In this document: one piece after another, positions 49,033-59,209 of the stretch
Layout: each line of letters opens with the position of its first letter
How positions within the stretch are numbered: the stretch's first letter is position 1
Assembly: GCF_000006445.2 (NCBI RefSeq)
Contig: NC_006043.2
Span: 248,001-312,000 of the forward strand
Direction of reading: 5' to 3'
Source: Debaryomyces hansenii CBS767
Lineage: Eukaryota; Ascomycota; Pichiomycetes; Serinales; Debaryomycetaceae
DNA: 64,000 bases
Position numbers and translations under genes: made by a program
Notes under the pieces: generated by a model
The model's input: only the letters and a program-made list of their open reading frames with translations
Databases searched by the model: none
What the model was told of the DNA's origin: nothing

Positions 49033-50718
49033 ATGAAATTTTCCATGGTCGCCACTATGGTTTTTCTAAGCCAATTATTATTGGTTAGTGGTAGCATATC
49101 ACTCGCTAAGTTTAGTCCATTTGATTCCCCGGATTTCTGTTCCCAGATTATCACGCCTACGTGTAATACAACATTTTCATATATCGACCGTCTAAACGAA
49201 CAGATTCGTCCATACTTGACCTCATTGGTGGAGACTCCGTACTTTAGATATTTTAAGTTGAATTTTGATAAGCAGTGCAAATTTTGGGATACCCAGCATT
49301 TCTGTGCTACCGAAAACTGTGCAGTTGAAATTTTGCCACCTTCTCAATATAATTGGTCAAATATAAGCAACGACAACTTGAAGCCTTCAAAATTAGGACA
49401 AATCAAACGTCCAGAATCGACCGGATTGGCTGATGACTCGGCTAGCGGAGCAGAAACTTGTGAGGATTTTGATTACTGCCATATTGATGATGACCACCAA
49501 TGTGTATATGTGAATTTATTGGATAACCCGGAAAGGTTCACCGGATATGGTGGAAGTCAATCATACGATGTGTGGAAGGCTATTTATTCTGAAAACTGTT
49601 TCCCAAACACGAATCCAATGTCAATGAAAGATGTCAATGCTGAACCGGAACAATGTGTTGAAAAGAAATTATTCTACAGATTGATTTCAGGTATGCATGC
49701 ATCTATCGCAGTTCATTTGTCAAACGAGTACTTGTCACCAGGCTCGGGGAATTTTGAGCCTAACTTGAAAGTTTTCATGGAAAGGGTTGGTTCTTTCAAT
49801 GACAGATTATCTAACATTTACTTTAATTTTGCCTTGATCAGTGAATCAATTGTAAAATTATCAAATTTCCCCAAATTACTTGATACTATCGATCATGGTG
49901 ATGACTTTAATCAACATTTCTTGTCTAATTCTGATCAGAACTACAAGCAATTGTTAAGTAATATAGTTCCTGAATTGTCATCTAATTTGTTGTATAATTC
50001 TTCTACATTATTCAACCCAGAAGTTGTATCTCCAACTTTAAAGGACGAGTTTCGTGCTCGTTTTAAAAATGTATCTGCTATAATGGATTGTGTTGGTTGC
50101 GACAGATGCAGAATGTGGGGAAAGTTACAGACCATTGGCTATGGTACTGCGTTTAAAATTCTTTTTGAAGGAGACAATATTGATAAATTAAAGTTCCGAA
50201 GAATCGAGTTAGTTGCATTATTTAACACATTTGACAGATTGTCTAAATCTATCGAAGCAATCAACAATTTTAAGCAAATGTATTTGGCTCACCTTGAAGA
50301 TGTTAAGAAAGGTTTAGTAAAGCCAGGTGATTATGAAAAAGCTGATGCAAAGGAAAATGGTGGACTTGACTTCCCATTTTTACTGTCAGTAAATTTTGGA
50401 CAAGATACCGATAAATCAACCAAAGAAAAGACTTCTAACAGTGAAGATTTGAAACCTGCGGGAACTTCTGCCGCCAAAAAACAGCCAATGACATTTAAAG
50501 AAGAATTCAATAAGGCTCTCCTTGAAGTTATTGATGCATTTTTCTTCGTTATTACTAGTTATAAGCGTCTTCCCAAGACAATCTACAACATTTCATTATT
50601 TAAGTTGAATCACTGGTGGAATATATTCATTGGACGAGAAGAATACAACCAATACATGGAATATCAACTACTTCAAAATAAAGAACAAAATGATTACATA
50701 AATTTGTTCTCAAATTAG
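49033..50718 (+). CDS. ERO1: Endoplasmic reticulum oxidoreductin 1
   Basis: Thiol oxidase that regenerates oxidised protein disulfide isomerase in the ER lumen using FAD and oxygen. The 561-residue product has a signal peptide (about 1-20). The shuttle cysteines are in FCATENC (C-x4-C, about 91-97), and the active site is CVGCDRCRMWGK (C-x2-C-x2-C, about 352-363), with the W and H residues that hold FAD nearby. GMHASIAVHLS (about 225) is the conserved FAD-binding helix. Several N-glycosylation sequons are present. A helical C-terminal tail (about 530-561) corresponds to the membrane-association segment of the yeast protein. The first ATG is at 49033. Confidence 0.96.
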   Translation: MKFSMVATMVFLSQLLLVSGSISLAKFSPFDSPDFCSQIITPTCNTTFSYIDRLNEQIRPYLTSLVETPYFRYFKLNFDKQCKFWDTQHFCATENCAVEILPPSQYNWSNISNDNLKPSKLGQIKRPESTGLADDSASGAETCEDFDYCHIDDDHQCVYVNLLDNPERFTGYGGSQSYDVWKAIYSENCFPNTNPMSMKDVNAEPEQCVEKKLFYRLISGMHASIAVHLSNEYLSPGSGNFEPNLKVFMERVGSFNDRLSNIYFNFALISESIVKLSNFPKLLDTIDHGDDFNQHFLSNSDQNYKQLLSNIVPELSSNLLYNSSTLFNPEVVSPTLKDEFRARFKNVSAIMDCVGCDRCRMWGKLQTIGYGTAFKILFEGDNIDKLKFRRIELVALFNTFDRLSKSIEAINNFKQMYLAHLEDVKKGLVKPGDYEKADAKENGGLDFPFLLSVNFGQDTDKSTKEKTSNSEDLKPAGTSAAKKQPMTFKEEFNKALLEVIDAFFFVITSYKRLPKTIYNISLFKLNHWWNIFIGREEYNQYMEYQLLQNKEQNDYINLFSN

Positions 50719-51027
50719 ATAAATACTGTAAATATAAGATTTAAATTTAATACATTCTATAATATTCTAATTTAAACTATAAATGGCTAATCCAAAAGTT
50801 CTCGTAGTCGAAATAAATTCTATAAGGCTGCAATTTGCAAATCAGCAGTAAAAGAAATTGCCAATTAGTACAGTATTATTAAACCGAATAAATAAAATAC
50901 ATTAAAGAATATAAATTATACTTAAATATAACAAAGATGAATGAATGTGAAAATTACTTTCTATTAAGGAATGGACCGATATTTTTTTTGATATTTTTAT
51001 ATGAAATTAATTATTATAGTATTACAC
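50719..51027. other. ERO1-wall protein convergent intergenic region
   Basis: About 310 bp of very AT-rich sequence between convergent genes. It should hold two 3' ends; no gene is seen. Confidence 0.5.
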
Positions 51028-51561
51028 TTATAATAAGACAGCAGCTAAGGCAGCTAAACCAGCTAAACCAACCATAGCTTGTTGACCGTTGGCCTTACCT
51101 TCGTAAGCAGAAACATCGGCAGTGTTAGCAGCTTCGAGACTACTGGAAGCAGTTCCGTTAGAATTGTAGACAGAAGTGAAGGTAGCTTGAGAAGTAACAG
51201 TAGCTTCGACACCAGTAGAGGCGGTGACAGTTGGGGTAACGGTAACATCAACGTAGGAATCAGATTCGGATGCAGATTCTGGGGCAACTTCGTTGTTTTC
51301 ACCAGCAGCAGAGGTTGGAGCAGCAGCACCAGATTCAGTCAATGGGCAAACGGTGGTCAAAACAGTCTTAACACCGTCAACAGTGGTGGTAATGGTAGTT
51401 TGGGTTTGTTGTTGCACGGTGGTGTCACACTTATGAGAAGAACATTGAGTGATGGTAACATCGGTGGTGTGGTTCTCGGTAACAGTGTCAATAGCGTATT
51501 CGGTGGTTTGTGCGGCGACGGAAGCGACTAAAGCAGCGACGGATAATAATTGGTATTGCAT
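51028..51561 (-). CDS. CCW12: GPI-anchored cell-wall mannoprotein, CCW12 type
   Basis: Small covalently bound wall protein. The 177-residue product has a signal peptide (1-18, ending SVAAQ) and then the Ccw12-type cysteine module. That module reads DVTITQCSSHKC, followed by a Thr/Val strand and LTTVCPLT, matching the pattern VTITSCxxxxC...TTxCPLT of yeast Ccw12. A Ser/Thr/Ala-rich stalk (about 75-150) contains a YVDVTVTPTVT block. The protein ends in a GPI signal: a small-residue site near KANGQQ (about 156-161), then a hydrophobic tail, LAGLAALAAVLL. N-glycosylation sequons are at NHT and NGT. Codon bias is extreme, suggesting very high expression. A TATA box (51654-51661, minus strand) is about 95 bp upstream. 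It is longer than yeast Ccw12 (133). Confidence 0.8.
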   Translation of the reverse strand: MQYQLLSVAALVASVAAQTTEYAIDTVTENHTTDVTITQCSSHKCDTTVQQQTQTTITTTVDGVKTVLTTVCPLTESGAAAPTSAAGENNEVAPESASESDSYVDVTVTPTVTASTGVEATVTSQATFTSVYNSNGTASSSLEAANTADVSAYEGKANGQQAMVGLAGLAALAAVLL

Positions 51562-52112
51562 TTTATTTGTGTGGGTAATTAAAAGAGAGTATTAGTTGGT
51601 AATCTATTGATAATTCAAACAAATTTACCTTCTTCAAGAGGATATTTCAATCATATTTATACCTTCTTGGGAGATGAATTTTTTCGTTAAAATCTACTAT
51701 GGCTTACACTTAATCCCCCTTAATCACCAAAAAGTTTAGGTATCGCTAACGCGTCATTAACACGTTTATCGTGTCTCTATTCTTCACTTTCTCGACTCCA
51801 TCCCTTTTTTCAGTCAAAAAGGTGTTCTAAATAATCAATTACATAGTTAAGGCCCTATCACCAACTTTTTGGCGCGTTTGTTTATAAAACATCAGATCGC
51901 GATTTTTTTCATTATTTATTTACCCGAGAATCAACAACAAACACGAGAACAAAGAAGAAACAATCCTGGAGGTCTAGCCGTTTAATTTTGGCGTCCGAAC
52001 ACCAAAGTTGTAAAATAGAACATTCCATTTAACAATGCGAAGTTAAAGACAGTTAAAATCGTGATTGGTGTTGAAGGTGCTTATATTATGATTATTTATT
52101 ACTATACACGAA
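51562..52112. promoter_or_regulatory. CCW12-type gene promoter and ARG81 3' region
   Basis: The 551-bp region contains a TATA box at 51654-51661 (minus strand, TATAAATA) and an ACGCGT core (around 51749-51754) resembling an MCB cell-cycle element. T-rich tracts are near 51810 and 51905. The MCB reading is speculative. Confidence 0.4.
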
Positions 52113-54968
52113 TTAATTTAACATAAGATTCATTTCCCAGTCTCTAATTACGCTAACCCAGTCGTCTCTCGGTTCGTTCATTCGCTTACGACGCCAGACT
52201 TCGAGCATAATTTGCCGTGCACCCCAATAACTACCTAAATATTGGGCGATATCGGCCCCCCATTTTTTGAATCCCATCTGCAAATCATTTGAGGTGGCTT
52301 CACAGCCTGCGATAAATCCTTGCCAGAATAATGGGATTATTGCCGCCTCGTCCTTTGCGATGAGGGCCTGGATTGCGTTGAGATGCTCCAACGTTTTTTC
52401 AACTTTTGGCTGCACCTCTTCTGGAGGGACGGCGTTAATTAATCTGTTGAAATATATTGTCAATGCGTAATAAAAGGATAAAATGTGATGATAGGTAGCT
52501 TCGTGCATTGGAGACGTGAATTTTTTGTCTACTTCGTCCTGTTTACGCGTAGACTCCTCATCGGGTTCTTCTTGTCGCTCGGACTGAGCTTTTATGTCAT
52601 TGACATCCTTGTTGTCTGTCTCGAATAGTTTCCAATCCAACCTCCAATTGAGCAACTTCTCTTCTAGATTATTCACAGCCTGCTGGAAATTGATAGGTAA
52701 GTCTTGATAAATTTCCTGGTGGTATATCTTGGTTCTCAATAATTGAACAGTTTCACTGAATAATAGAATCAACGAGTTTGGTAAACCATACAACGCGTCA
52801 GTTGCAAAATTTTCATCGTTCTTCTTTGTATTGATTAGCTTCTTATTAACAAACAATGGTGATGTGTTTTTCATTTGATTGTTTCCTGCGATATTGCTCT
52901 GTTCAACATTGTTTACAATGAACTCTATTTTACCCTTACCAGATGACTTTGAGTTTTGGCGTAAAGTGTTAAAAAACTTATCCCCATTGACATCATAACC
53001 ACTTTCATTGATTGTTTCATAATCATCCTTAATATTATCCAAATCCAAACAAGTCAGATCCTGAATCAACTTTAATGACAGAAAAATTCTGTGTAAAATT
53101 CTTGCTCTTGATGATAGTTTCTTCTTATTAACCATCTTTGCAGTTATAACTTTACCACACCATCTGATATATAAATTTGTATCTTGCATTGTACCCCACA
53201 CTAAGTCAACACTAATCATCGACATAACAGCACATAACACATCTTTATATTTTTCGTTCAAGACACAGCTCTCAATTCCTGACTTTGAATCAATATTAGA
53301 ACCTAGTAAGCTTTTCACAAATAAACTTGCTTGATTCCTCAATCGAATACCCAAATTCAAATAGTATTTCATGGGATCAGAATTTTTTGGAAACTTTGAT
53401 TGTAAGTTAAATGCCAGTACGGCAAGTAACGCGTTTAATAAAGCATTTTTAGCATTCGAGGTTTTCCCTAATGCCAGTAGTTCACCAATTGCCATTAATG
53501 CCCTTGGAAAGTAAACGGTTTTCCACGGATTCTCCGTTAATGGAATAACCGTCATTAAATCTGCAACCTGTGTATTATAGTAGTTTAATAAGTATCTTGT
53601 TAACGGTTGCACTTGTAAAGCTGTTGTCGGTAAACCCATGGTTGTCGAATTATTTATTGAAGGAATGGTTAAATCAAAGCCTAGTTTTGGTTGCAATGGC
53701 CGCTGGACAATGCACATAATGGATGCAGGCATTTGAGTAGTGTTTGTATGATCACCTTCTATTATATCCGTACTTTCTTCTTCCGTAGGATTAGGCATTT
53801 TCGATGCATGCAATTGAATCTCCAAATTCTCATTCAATTGATACGGATTATTGTAATAGTATGTGTTATAATTAGAGTAATATAAATGCTGATTGCTTGG
53901 GTCTATCGTCTTAGAACCATCGTTCTCGTTTAATAGATTGGACATGGCCGTATTAGTGCTAGATTGGTTGTCTGTAACTGGTACTGGGGTATTACTATCG
54001 GAATTTGCATTATTGTTGGCGTAATTATTCCCGTAAAAGTTATTATGTCTGTGAAACACTAAATTTAAAAAGTCGTTCTGATTTCCACTGAAATTATAAT
54101 TGTTGATATTTGGGCTAGCCCTTGAATTTGTGTTAGAGCCCGTAGTTAGCATTTGGTTATTTGTAGGAGAAAGGTTATTCATAAAGTCCAAGAATTGTGA
54201 ATCCCCGTTTAATGCAGCAGCCGTCAACAACGCATCGTCTCTCAATTCATTCGACAACCACAATTGGTCATGCGGAGCAGAATCATCTCCTGTCGCTATA
54301 GGAGTAGATTTTTCTATATCGGCTGTTTGCTTCGGGTTTGTTGATGCAGCATACGCATTCAAATAATTTGGCCCAGCATTCTTCCTCTTCGTCAATTTCA
54401 AATCTTCAGTACCAGCCCTCTTTTTAGAACTCTTGAACACACCAAATGGTCCGAGCAACTTGGTTTTGTTCTCTGCGTTCACCATATTATCATTGCCCGA
54501 ATTATGCAAGATCCCCAAAACCCGATCCATCTCATCGTATGTCTCGTACGGCTTATCCCACTTGACAAACCCAACCGACCGTCTCTGGAAAAACTCGGGA
54601 TTGGCATTTTCATCATCACCTTCATTCTTCTTGTTGAATACAACCAGCGACGACTTTGAGTTCCCCTTCTTGTTAGAGAACTGCAATGGTTGAGACCATC
54701 GCAATTTTATATCATACCCAGCGCAAACTAGTCCTGTCTTCGAGCAATTCCGACAATGTGGTTTCGTCAAGTCACATCTAATCTTTCTAGACCGACATGT
54801 AAAGCACCCTGTAAATGTTTTCGACCGCTTCTGTTTACCTGGGTATTCACCTCCATTAACCTTGGTTTTCCCACTCGCTTCCTCCTCCTCGATCTCAGTT
54901 GAGCTTCTCTTCTCTATGATTTCTTCTCCCTTGGTGCTATCACCTTTGTTGGTCACTATACTTACCAT
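52113..54968 (-). CDS. ARG81: Zn2Cys6 transcription factor, ARG81-like arginine regulator
   Basis: Zinc-cluster sensor of the ArgR-Mcm1 complex that represses arginine synthesis and induces catabolism in yeast. The 951-residue protein has its binuclear cluster at about 54-82 (C-x2-C-x6-C-x6-C-x2-C-x6-C) in TFTGCFTCRSRKIRCD. It is followed by CAGYDIKLRWSQPLQF, which closely matches the CGGYDIKLRWSKPMQF linker I recall in Arg81. The middle is Asn-rich, and the rest carries the fungal transcription-factor regulatory domain (about 440-900). Baker's yeast ARG81 is YML099C, in the same region as RPM2 and ERO1. It is divergent from the dihydroxyacetone kinase gene. Function in this species is inferred. 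Confidence 0.83.
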   Translation of the reverse strand: MVSIVTNKGDSTKGEEIIEKRSSTEIEEEEASGKTKVNGGEYPGKQKRSKTFTGCFTCRSRKIRCDLTKPHCRNCSKTGLVCAGYDIKLRWSQPLQFSNKKGNSKSSLVVFNKKNEGDDENANPEFFQRRSVGFVKWDKPYETYDEMDRVLGILHNSGNDNMVNAENKTKLLGPFGVFKSSKKRAGTEDLKLTKRKNAGPNYLNAYAASTNPKQTADIEKSTPIATGDDSAPHDQLWLSNELRDDALLTAAALNGDSQFLDFMNNLSPTNNQMLTTGSNTNSRASPNINNYNFSGNQNDFLNLVFHRHNNFYGNNYANNNANSDSNTPVPVTDNQSSTNTAMSNLLNENDGSKTIDPSNQHLYYSNYNTYYYNNPYQLNENLEIQLHASKMPNPTEEESTDIIEGDHTNTTQMPASIMCIVQRPLQPKLGFDLTIPSINNSTTMGLPTTALQVQPLTRYLLNYYNTQVADLMTVIPLTENPWKTVYFPRALMAIGELLALGKTSNAKNALLNALLAVLAFNLQSKFPKNSDPMKYYLNLGIRLRNQASLFVKSLLGSNIDSKSGIESCVLNEKYKDVLCAVMSMISVDLVWGTMQDTNLYIRWCGKVITAKMVNKKKLSSRARILHRIFLSLKLIQDLTCLDLDNIKDDYETINESGYDVNGDKFFNTLRQNSKSSGKGKIEFIVNNVEQSNIAGNNQMKNTSPLFVNKKLINTKKNDENFATDALYGLPNSLILLFSETVQLLRTKIYHQEIYQDLPINFQQAVNNLEEKLLNWRLDWKLFETDNKDVNDIKAQSERQEEPDEESTRKQDEVDKKFTSPMHEATYHHILSFYYALTIYFNRLINAVPPEEVQPKVEKTLEHLNAIQALIAKDEAAIIPLFWQGFIAGCEATSNDLQMGFKKWGADIAQYLGSYWGARQIMLEVWRRKRMNEPRDDWVSVIRDWEMNLMLN

Positions 54969-55395
54969 TTCTAACTATAGCTTCAAATCACTGCTATGTA
55001 TTTTTAGCAATATGTTTTAGCCCTTAGCGTAGTGTATTTACCCCAGCTTTTTTTTGTTTTTTCAGTCTCCAAACTCCTATTCTCTATTTACAGCGACAAT
55101 CTCCTTTGGATCGTCTGTTCGACTGGTTTGTTGAATAACTATGACAAGTTTTCTTTATAGGGTTTTGGGTTGAAAATGTGGTTTGAAAATGGAAACTTTC
55201 ACCGAGTGATGAAAATGCCCTTGATTATGTAAGTTTTTGACCATTATTATGTAATTTAAAATTTTGACTTCGTTTGCTATTATAATAGTTAAGTCCGTAG
55301 AATAGACTATCTTCTTTCTTCGATATTCGATATTAAGAAAATTACGCTGTATTATTCATATATAAAATAACAACGGAATTCAATTGAATAGGAAA
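54969..55395. promoter_or_regulatory. Divergent ARG81/DAK promoter region
   Basis: The 427-bp spacer between divergent starts has a T-rich run (about 55049-55061) and a TATA-like CATATATAAAATA (about 55358-55370) roughly 30 bp before the kinase ATG. No gene is seen. Confidence 0.4.
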
Positions 55396-57180
55396 ATGAC
55401 ATTAGCAAAACACTGGAAGTTTAATAAGGATGAAGACATAGTTTTGTCTAACCTTAAGGGATTGTGCCACTCTAACCCAGCAGTTGGATTGATCCCGTCC
55501 GAAAAGGTTATCTACAACCTCAATTCCGACACATCCAAGAAGGTCACATTGATAAGTGGAGGAGGAGCAGGTCATGAACCATTGCACGGAGGGTTTGTAG
55601 GTGAAAACTTGCTTGATGCCGCAGTTAGTGGTGCAATTTTTGCATCACCATCGACTAAGCAGATCATGGCAGCAGTGAAGACCAAGTCCAACAAGGACAA
55701 AGGAACGTTAATAATAGTTAAGAATTATACGGGAGATGTGTTGCATTTTGGGTTGGTGGTAGAGAGGGCCAAGAGTGAAGGGTATAATATTGATATTCTT
55801 CCCGTGAGTGACGATGTTGCGGTTGGCAGAAGACAAAATGAGATGGTTGGAAGAAGAGGTTTGGCCGGAACTGCATTGATTCATAAGGTTTTAGGAGCAT
55901 CATCTTCAGACGGTTCTGATTTGAAGTCAATTGCTGAACTTGGGCACCTTGTGAACGACAACTTGGTTACCATTGGTGCTTCGTTAGACCGTACTTCAGT
56001 TCCTGGAAAGGCTGGTGAAGAAGTAGAGTTCACAGGTCCGGATGAAGCGGAATTGGGTTTGGGTATTCATAATGAACCTGGACACAAAATGAGCCCTATC
56101 CCAAATATTGATGACTTAGTTAAGGACATGTTCAACAAATTATTGTCACCCGAAGATAAAGATCGTCATTACGTTGATTTTGATTTGAAAAATGATGAAT
56201 ACATTTTAGTTATTAATAATATTGGTGGTACTTCATCTTTCGAATTGTATGCTATCGCTGAGCATGTGGTTCTGAATTTACCATTATCCAAAAGACCAAA
56301 GCGTATTTTGATCAGTGACTTCGTCACATCATTGAACTCTCCAGGTTTCTCTATCACGTTATTGAACTTGTCAAATATCGCTAAGTCCAACTCGAAGTAT
56401 TCAGAATCAAAGGTATTAGGCTATTTGGATCTTCCAACTGATGCGCCAGGCTGGAAACCAAAACTGTTTGACGCAAAACAATGGTCAAACGAAAGCAAAT
56501 ACATTGATTCACCAATGATTCATGAGCAAAGGGTCACCTCGTCCTTGAAGATGGATTCCGGTTTATTTGAAAAGGCGTTGACTAGTGCCTTACAAAAATT
56601 ATTAAAGGCTGAACCAGATATCACTCACTATGATACTCTCGTCGGAGATGGCGATTGTGGTGAAACCTTAGCTAAAGGTGCAAATGCGATATTAGATGCT
56701 TTGAAGAATGACAAGTCTTTCAAAGATAACTTAAGTGATCCTGCTTCTACGTTGTCTACCATTACTGAAATAGTTGAAGATAATATGGGCGGCACATCTG
56801 GTGGTATATATTCTATTTTCTTAACTGCTTTAGTGAAACACATTCAAGATGCACAAGAAATAACAACTGAAGCTTTAGGTAAAGCATTCCACGGCGCATT
56901 ATATGATGGGTTATTTAAATACACTAAAGCTCGTACTGGTGGCAGAACCCTTGTTGATACCTTACAGCCATTCGTTGATTCATTTTCTAAGTTTGGTAAT
57001 GTCCAAGAGGCTGTAAAGGCAGCCAAAAAGGGTTGTGAGGCTACCAAGGATTTACAAGCTAAATTTGGTAGAGCAAGCTATGTTAGTGATGAAGAATTTA
57101 AAGACGGTGAAATTCCAGACCCTGGTGCTATTGGATTATTAGCTATCATTGAAGGTTATGCTGAAGCTTTATCTAAGTAG
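55396..57180 (+). CDS. DAK1: Dihydroxyacetone kinase
   Basis: ATP-dependent kinase that converts dihydroxyacetone to DHAP, detoxifying dihydroxyacetone and supporting glycerol cycling under salt stress. The 594-residue single-chain enzyme has an N-terminal DhaK domain (about 8-335), with SGGGAGHEPLHGGFVG for substrate binding and KNYTGDVLHFGL. A C-terminal DhaL domain (about 385-594) has HYDTLVGDGDCGETLAKGA, whose aspartates coordinate Mg-ATP, and MGGTSGGIYSIFL. The length equals yeast Dak1/Dak2 (584/591); which paralogue it represents is uncertain. The first ATG is at 55396. The FAD oxidoreductase gene follows on the same strand after 121 bp. Confidence 0.93.
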   Translation: MTLAKHWKFNKDEDIVLSNLKGLCHSNPAVGLIPSEKVIYNLNSDTSKKVTLISGGGAGHEPLHGGFVGENLLDAAVSGAIFASPSTKQIMAAVKTKSNKDKGTLIIVKNYTGDVLHFGLVVERAKSEGYNIDILPVSDDVAVGRRQNEMVGRRGLAGTALIHKVLGASSSDGSDLKSIAELGHLVNDNLVTIGASLDRTSVPGKAGEEVEFTGPDEAELGLGIHNEPGHKMSPIPNIDDLVKDMFNKLLSPEDKDRHYVDFDLKNDEYILVINNIGGTSSFELYAIAEHVVLNLPLSKRPKRILISDFVTSLNSPGFSITLLNLSNIAKSNSKYSESKVLGYLDLPTDAPGWKPKLFDAKQWSNESKYIDSPMIHEQRVTSSLKMDSGLFEKALTSALQKLLKAEPDITHYDTLVGDGDCGETLAKGANAILDALKNDKSFKDNLSDPASTLSTITEIVEDNMGGTSGGIYSIFLTALVKHIQDAQEITTEALGKAFHGALYDGLFKYTKARTGGRTLVDTLQPFVDSFSKFGNVQEAVKAAKKGCEATKDLQAKFGRASYVSDEEFKDGEIPDPGAIGLLAIIEGYAEALSK

Positions 57181-57301
57181 TTATTATGTAATTAATAAAT
57201 GACCTTTGTAGTTATACTTATCTACCGCGCAGGTTATACTATCTGTATAAATAGATTGCGAAATATATACTCCATAGTTAACTTGACTAATTAATCCAAA
57301 T

Positions 57302-59182
57302 ATGAGTGAGTTTAAGTCGTACGATATATATAAGGAGGATTTTTTTGAAGCTATCGTAATTGGAGGTGGTACTTGCGGTTTGGCTGTTTCTGCTAGATTG
57401 TGTGAGGACTATCCTGGATCAATCTACACTGAAGACGAACACCAAAGATTCCGATGGTTAAAACAGAGAGGCAATAAGGTTAATTTAATCAATCATAATG
57501 TATCTTCAAAAACAAAGTTCAAACCAGTCCCGAAAGGCAGTGCATATACGCTGCCCAAAAAGTTTCATCCACTGGAAATTCTAGTGCTTGATGGTGTATC
57601 AAATAAATTCCTAGGTCAATGGGACAACCAATTTGCTAGGTGTCAGATACCATATTTGAGATCTCCAATGTTTTTCCACCCAGATCCAGTAAACGTAGAC
57701 GGCCTAGTTACTTATTCCCACTTCGTTAAACGAGATAGTCCGAAAGATTTAATGAAAATTGAAAATGTAGTTGGTAAAGAATACTCCAAACATCAACAAA
57801 AAAAGCTTTTAAACAAGAACTCGAAGAAGAAACAATTCAAAGATCCTATACCAACCCAGAAATTTGGTCAATTTTCGGATAAGCCTGGTCTTATTGATAT
57901 TAACATGAGAGATTGGAAAGATTACTACAGGCCCTCCACCCCTCTTTTTAGAGATTTTTGTCAGGATATAATAAATAGGTATCAACTTCATGATGTTGTT
58001 AGAAAAGATGAAGTTGAATCTATAGAATATTGCTTCATCAATATCATTGACGAAGGTGAAGCAGGAATGGGTTTTATTATCAAAACTCCCTCAAAAGTGT
58101 TCGGTTGCAAAATATGCGTTCTCGCGAGCGGACATGCAGGTGAAATCAATTATCCTATAAGCCCGTTTGAAACTAAATCACAATTTCCTGAAGGCAGTTG
58201 TCATACGACACATATATTCTCTGGAACTGTAAAGTTTCCGCATGATAGAATTATAGAAAAGGTTAGCCAGCGTAAGGGAACTTCTATAGTAATTGTTGGA
58301 GGTGGTCTCACCTCCGCTCAAATGGCGCATGTTGCAATACTCTCCGGGGTTGAAAAAGTATACCTAGTTCTTAGAGGAGCATTGAAGATAAAGCATTTTG
58401 ATTTTCATCTCGATTGGGTTACCAAGTATAAAAACGTCAAGAAATCTGCTTTTTATGTTAAAGATACAGATGAAGAGAGATATGACATGATTCAAGAAGC
58501 TAGGGAAGGTGGCTCAATTAATCCTGAATATTACAAGAAGCTTAAGATGCATATTAAAAGTGGAAAGCTTGAAATATTTAAACATAGTACTGTTGAAGAT
58601 AAAGAATGGAATGCTGGGTCCAAGTTATGGGATCTTACCATCAATTCCAGATCAGAAACAAAAAATACAATTGATGAATCAGATATATTTTATGGGACTA
58701 ATTTATCAAATATTGACTATATCTATTACGCAACAGGAATATCTGCAAACATAAAATCATTGCCATGTCTAAAACCAATTATTGAAGCGTACAATATTGA
58801 AACAGTGAAAGGCTTTCCCTGTCTTACGGATAACTTACAATGGAACGATGAGATCCCATTATTTGTAGTAGGAAAAAATGCTTCTCTAAGAATGGGTCCC
58901 TCTTCTGCTAACCTAGATGGTGCAAGGTTGGGAGCAGAAAGGATTGGCTGGTATATACAAGAATTGAAGTCTCAGGGTAAATTCGACTGGAACAGCAAGG
59001 AATGCAAATATTGTTCATACACAGAATCAGTGGATGACTCAGATGATAGTTTGGATGATAAACTTGATAAATTATCTACTAACTCTGATAAAGAATCTGA
59101 AATTGAGTTGACTTCCTTTGAAACACAACTCAAATTAGCATGTGGGGAATTAAATTGGTTTTCATTACTACAAGAAGTTTAA
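57302..59182 (+). CDS. FAD-dependent oxidoreductase, OSGIN/IucD-like
   Basis: I do not recognise a characterised yeast orthologue. The 626-residue protein has two dinucleotide-binding folds. The FAD loop is GGGTCG (21-26) after an IVI strand, and the second is IVGGGLTS (about 331-338), probably for NAD(P)H. YYATG (475-479) is the ATG motif of flavin monooxygenase-like enzymes, and GPSSANLDGARLGAERI near residue 535 completes the FAD site. This layout fits oxidative-stress-induced growth inhibitor (OSGIN) and lysine/ornithine N-hydroxylase relatives. No membrane segment is visible. An acidic Ser/Asp-rich stretch (about 578-605) lies near the C-terminus. It lies 121 bp after the dihydroxyacetone kinase and converges on a zinc-cluster regulator across 27 bp. 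Substrate unknown. Confidence 0.75.
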   Translation: MSEFKSYDIYKEDFFEAIVIGGGTCGLAVSARLCEDYPGSIYTEDEHQRFRWLKQRGNKVNLINHNVSSKTKFKPVPKGSAYTLPKKFHPLEILVLDGVSNKFLGQWDNQFARCQIPYLRSPMFFHPDPVNVDGLVTYSHFVKRDSPKDLMKIENVVGKEYSKHQQKKLLNKNSKKKQFKDPIPTQKFGQFSDKPGLIDINMRDWKDYYRPSTPLFRDFCQDIINRYQLHDVVRKDEVESIEYCFINIIDEGEAGMGFIIKTPSKVFGCKICVLASGHAGEINYPISPFETKSQFPEGSCHTTHIFSGTVKFPHDRIIEKVSQRKGTSIVIVGGGLTSAQMAHVAILSGVEKVYLVLRGALKIKHFDFHLDWVTKYKNVKKSAFYVKDTDEERYDMIQEAREGGSINPEYYKKLKMHIKSGKLEIFKHSTVEDKEWNAGSKLWDLTINSRSETKNTIDESDIFYGTNLSNIDYIYYATGISANIKSLPCLKPIIEAYNIETVKGFPCLTDNLQWNDEIPLFVVGKNASLRMGPSSANLDGARLGAERIGWYIQELKSQGKFDWNSKECKYCSYTESVDDSDDSLDDKLDKLSTNSDKESEIELTSFETQLKLACGELNWFSLLQEV

Positions 59183-59209
59183 ATATATTATATAGAAGTA
59201 TAATACATA

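Noticed and set aside
51079..51531. Open frame of 150 codons antisense to the wall protein
   Set aside because: It is an antisense shadow of a Ser/Thr/Val-rich, strongly codon-biased gene; the Gly/Ser/Arg-rich product has no features.
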